A DNA stretch of 64,000 bases from Pantoea phytobeneficialis (GTDB lineage Bacteria; Pseudomonadota; Gammaproteobacteria; Enterobacterales; Enterobacteriaceae). The stretch spans positions 3,324,155-3,388,154 of the forward strand of contig NZ_CP024636.1 of NCBI RefSeq assembly GCF_009728735.1, written 5' to 3'. Below the pieces are notes generated by a model, which searched no databases, was not told where the DNA came from, and worked only from the letters and a program-made list of their open reading frames with translations. This document shows positions 63,130-64,000 of the stretch, piece after piece. Positions within the stretch are counted from its first letter, which is position 1; every line of letters starts with the position of its first letter. The position numbers and the translations under genes are program-made.

Positions 63130-64000
63130 ATGATAACATCTAATAAGTCTCTGGGAGAGCAAAGTCTTTACACGTTGAGATACCTTGCAAAAAATGCAAA
63201 GGTTATTTCTTTTGATTTTTTTGATACTCTGTTTTTAAGACCTATCGAAGATCCTGAAGATGCGTTCGATATCGTTGGGATTAAATATAACTTTGCTAAC
63301 TTCCGTCAGCTTAGACGTAAGGCACAAACTGAAGCGTTTCGGGAAATGATTAAAGATGGTCGTAAAGAGATCAATCTTAAAAATATCTATAATAATTTTC
63401 CTGAAGTCGGCTATCGTCGCCTGGAATTAGAGCAAGCAGAATATTGTCTCGAGTTGGAACTCATTGAACCAAATCCTGAAGTTATTAGTTTTTTTAACGA
63501 GATGATCACTGCTGGAAAGACTGTTATTATAACATCTGATATGTATTTCGATGCGGGTTTTTTCGTAAAGGCATTAGATAAATATAATATCAAGCGAGTT
63601 CCACTTTATATTTCTGCTGATCAGAATGCGACTAAGCGTGATACAGGTGAAATCTTCGAAAACATCATTCGTGATTTCGCTGTAAAACCTAATGAAATTT
63701 TACACATAGGTGATAATCAAACTGCCGATGTTGTCCGTCCTGGCGAAAAAGGATTACTGACATGGCATTATAATCCTGAACATTTAATCAATAAGCGAAA
63801 AGGGCTGTCCCTTGTTAGCTCAATTGTTAATGGCCTTCATCGTACTCGTTCCGAAGAGATTGCACCCGTCGGAAGTTTCAGTGAGCTTGGCTATAAGTTT
63901 CAAGCACCAGCTACGTGGGGATTCTTGAATTGGATTGAGCTGCAGTGCATCTCCGATGGTATCACTAAGTTACTCTTTATTTCGCGTGATGGTTATTCTC
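63130..64000 (+). CDS. HAD-superfamily protein, COG5610 type (partial, runs off the window)
   Basis: ATG 63130 with AGGAAG upstream opens 290 codons with no stop before the window ends. HAD motif I is ISFDFFDTLFLRP near residue 30, motif II IITSDMYFDAGF near 136, and motif IV HIGDNQTADVVRPGEKG near 197. A second region starts ELGYKFQAPATWGFLNWIEL near 255, as in long COG5610 proteins that are often fused to glycosyltransferase or further hydrolase domains. Such proteins are frequent in ABC-type O-antigen clusters, but their role is not settled. It follows the fusion gene by 14 bases in the same operon. Confidence 0.75.
   Translation, partial: MITSNKSLGEQSLYTLRYLAKNAKVISFDFFDTLFLRPIEDPEDAFDIVGIKYNFANFRQLRRKAQTEAFREMIKDGRKEINLKNIYNNFPEVGYRRLELEQAEYCLELELIEPNPEVISFFNEMITAGKTVIITSDMYFDAGFFVKALDKYNIKRVPLYISADQNATKRDTGEIFENIIRDFAVKPNEILHIGDNQTADVVRPGEKGLLTWHYNPEHLINKRKGLSLVSSIVNGLHRTRSEEIAPVGSFSELGYKFQAPATWGFLNWIELQCISDGITKLLFISRDGYS

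Noticed and set aside
1..64000. Insertion sequences, prophage, CRISPR arrays, tRNA or rRNA genes
   Set aside because: No transposase or integrase frame, no regular spacer-repeat arrays and no convincing tRNA fold were found by reading both strands; a dedicated search could still find a diverged element.

Overview
This window is chromosomal DNA from an enterobacterium of the Erwiniaceae, most likely Pantoea or a close relative. The evidence is gene order matching the E. coli thiMD–fbaB–yegS–cyaR–yegQ–baeRS–mdtDCBA–yegD–dgcE–udk–dcd–asmA–yegH segment, joined to an amylovoran/stewartan-type exopolysaccharide (EPS) operon (amsG, wza, wzb, wzc ... amsF, amsJ, amsK, wzx) typical of Erwinia and Pantoea. 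I see no tRNA, rRNA, insertion sequence, prophage or CRISPR array.

Left edge (1–0.9 kb): a decayed type VI secretion cargo module on the minus strand. It holds a PAAR-tip gene and a small glycine-rich gene, each broken by an internal frame change, and a partial membrane-protein gene running off the edge. 0.9–4.1 kb: a TPP riboswitch, thiM-thiD for thiamine salvage, and class I aldolase fbaB behind two hairpins. 4.1–8.9 kb: a sugar-acid locus (rspB, MFS transporter, ydfI, repressor rspR) with a CRP site and a candidate RspR operator at its promoter; rspA is absent. 9–22.6 kb: lipid kinase yegS, the sRNA CyaR with its CRP promoter, tRNA-hydroxylation gene yegQ/trhP, then the envelope-stress and efflux operon mdtABCD-baeSR. 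22.8–35.2 kb: aldo/keto reductase, OprB-type porin, Hsp70-like yegD, diguanylate cyclase dgcE without an EAL domain, a PAP2 phosphatase, udk, dcd, asmA and yegH.

35.2–50.7 kb: the EPS operon, behind a ~790-bp leader with an ops (RfaH) element. AmsG starts the lipid-linked unit, four glycosyltransferases (AmsB, an unnamed GT2, an unnamed GT4, AmsK) and the pyruvyltransferase AmsJ build it, Wzx flips it, Wza/Wzb/Wzc export it, and AmsF is a secreted beta-helix glycanase-like protein. No Wzy polymerase gene is present; the place where it normally sits holds a terminator, a dispersed repeat and a 31-codon ORF. galF and galE follow.

53–64 kb: a second, AT-richer polysaccharide locus (O-antigen-like) behind a full JUMPStart/ops sequence: rfbBDAC (dTDP-L-rhamnose), an ABC exporter Wzm/Wzt with a C-terminal carbohydrate-binding type extension, a 1345-residue methyltransferase–coiled-coil–GT2–GT2 fusion, and the start of a COG5610-type HAD protein cut by the window end. 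Two export logics (Wzx plus Wza/Wzc, and ABC) therefore lie side by side, each with its own RfaH recruitment site.

A family of short intergenic palindromes (arms close to GTAGCGGCGCGAT / ATCGCGCCGCTAC), in single and paired forms, recurs at least eight times across 50 kb and only between genes.
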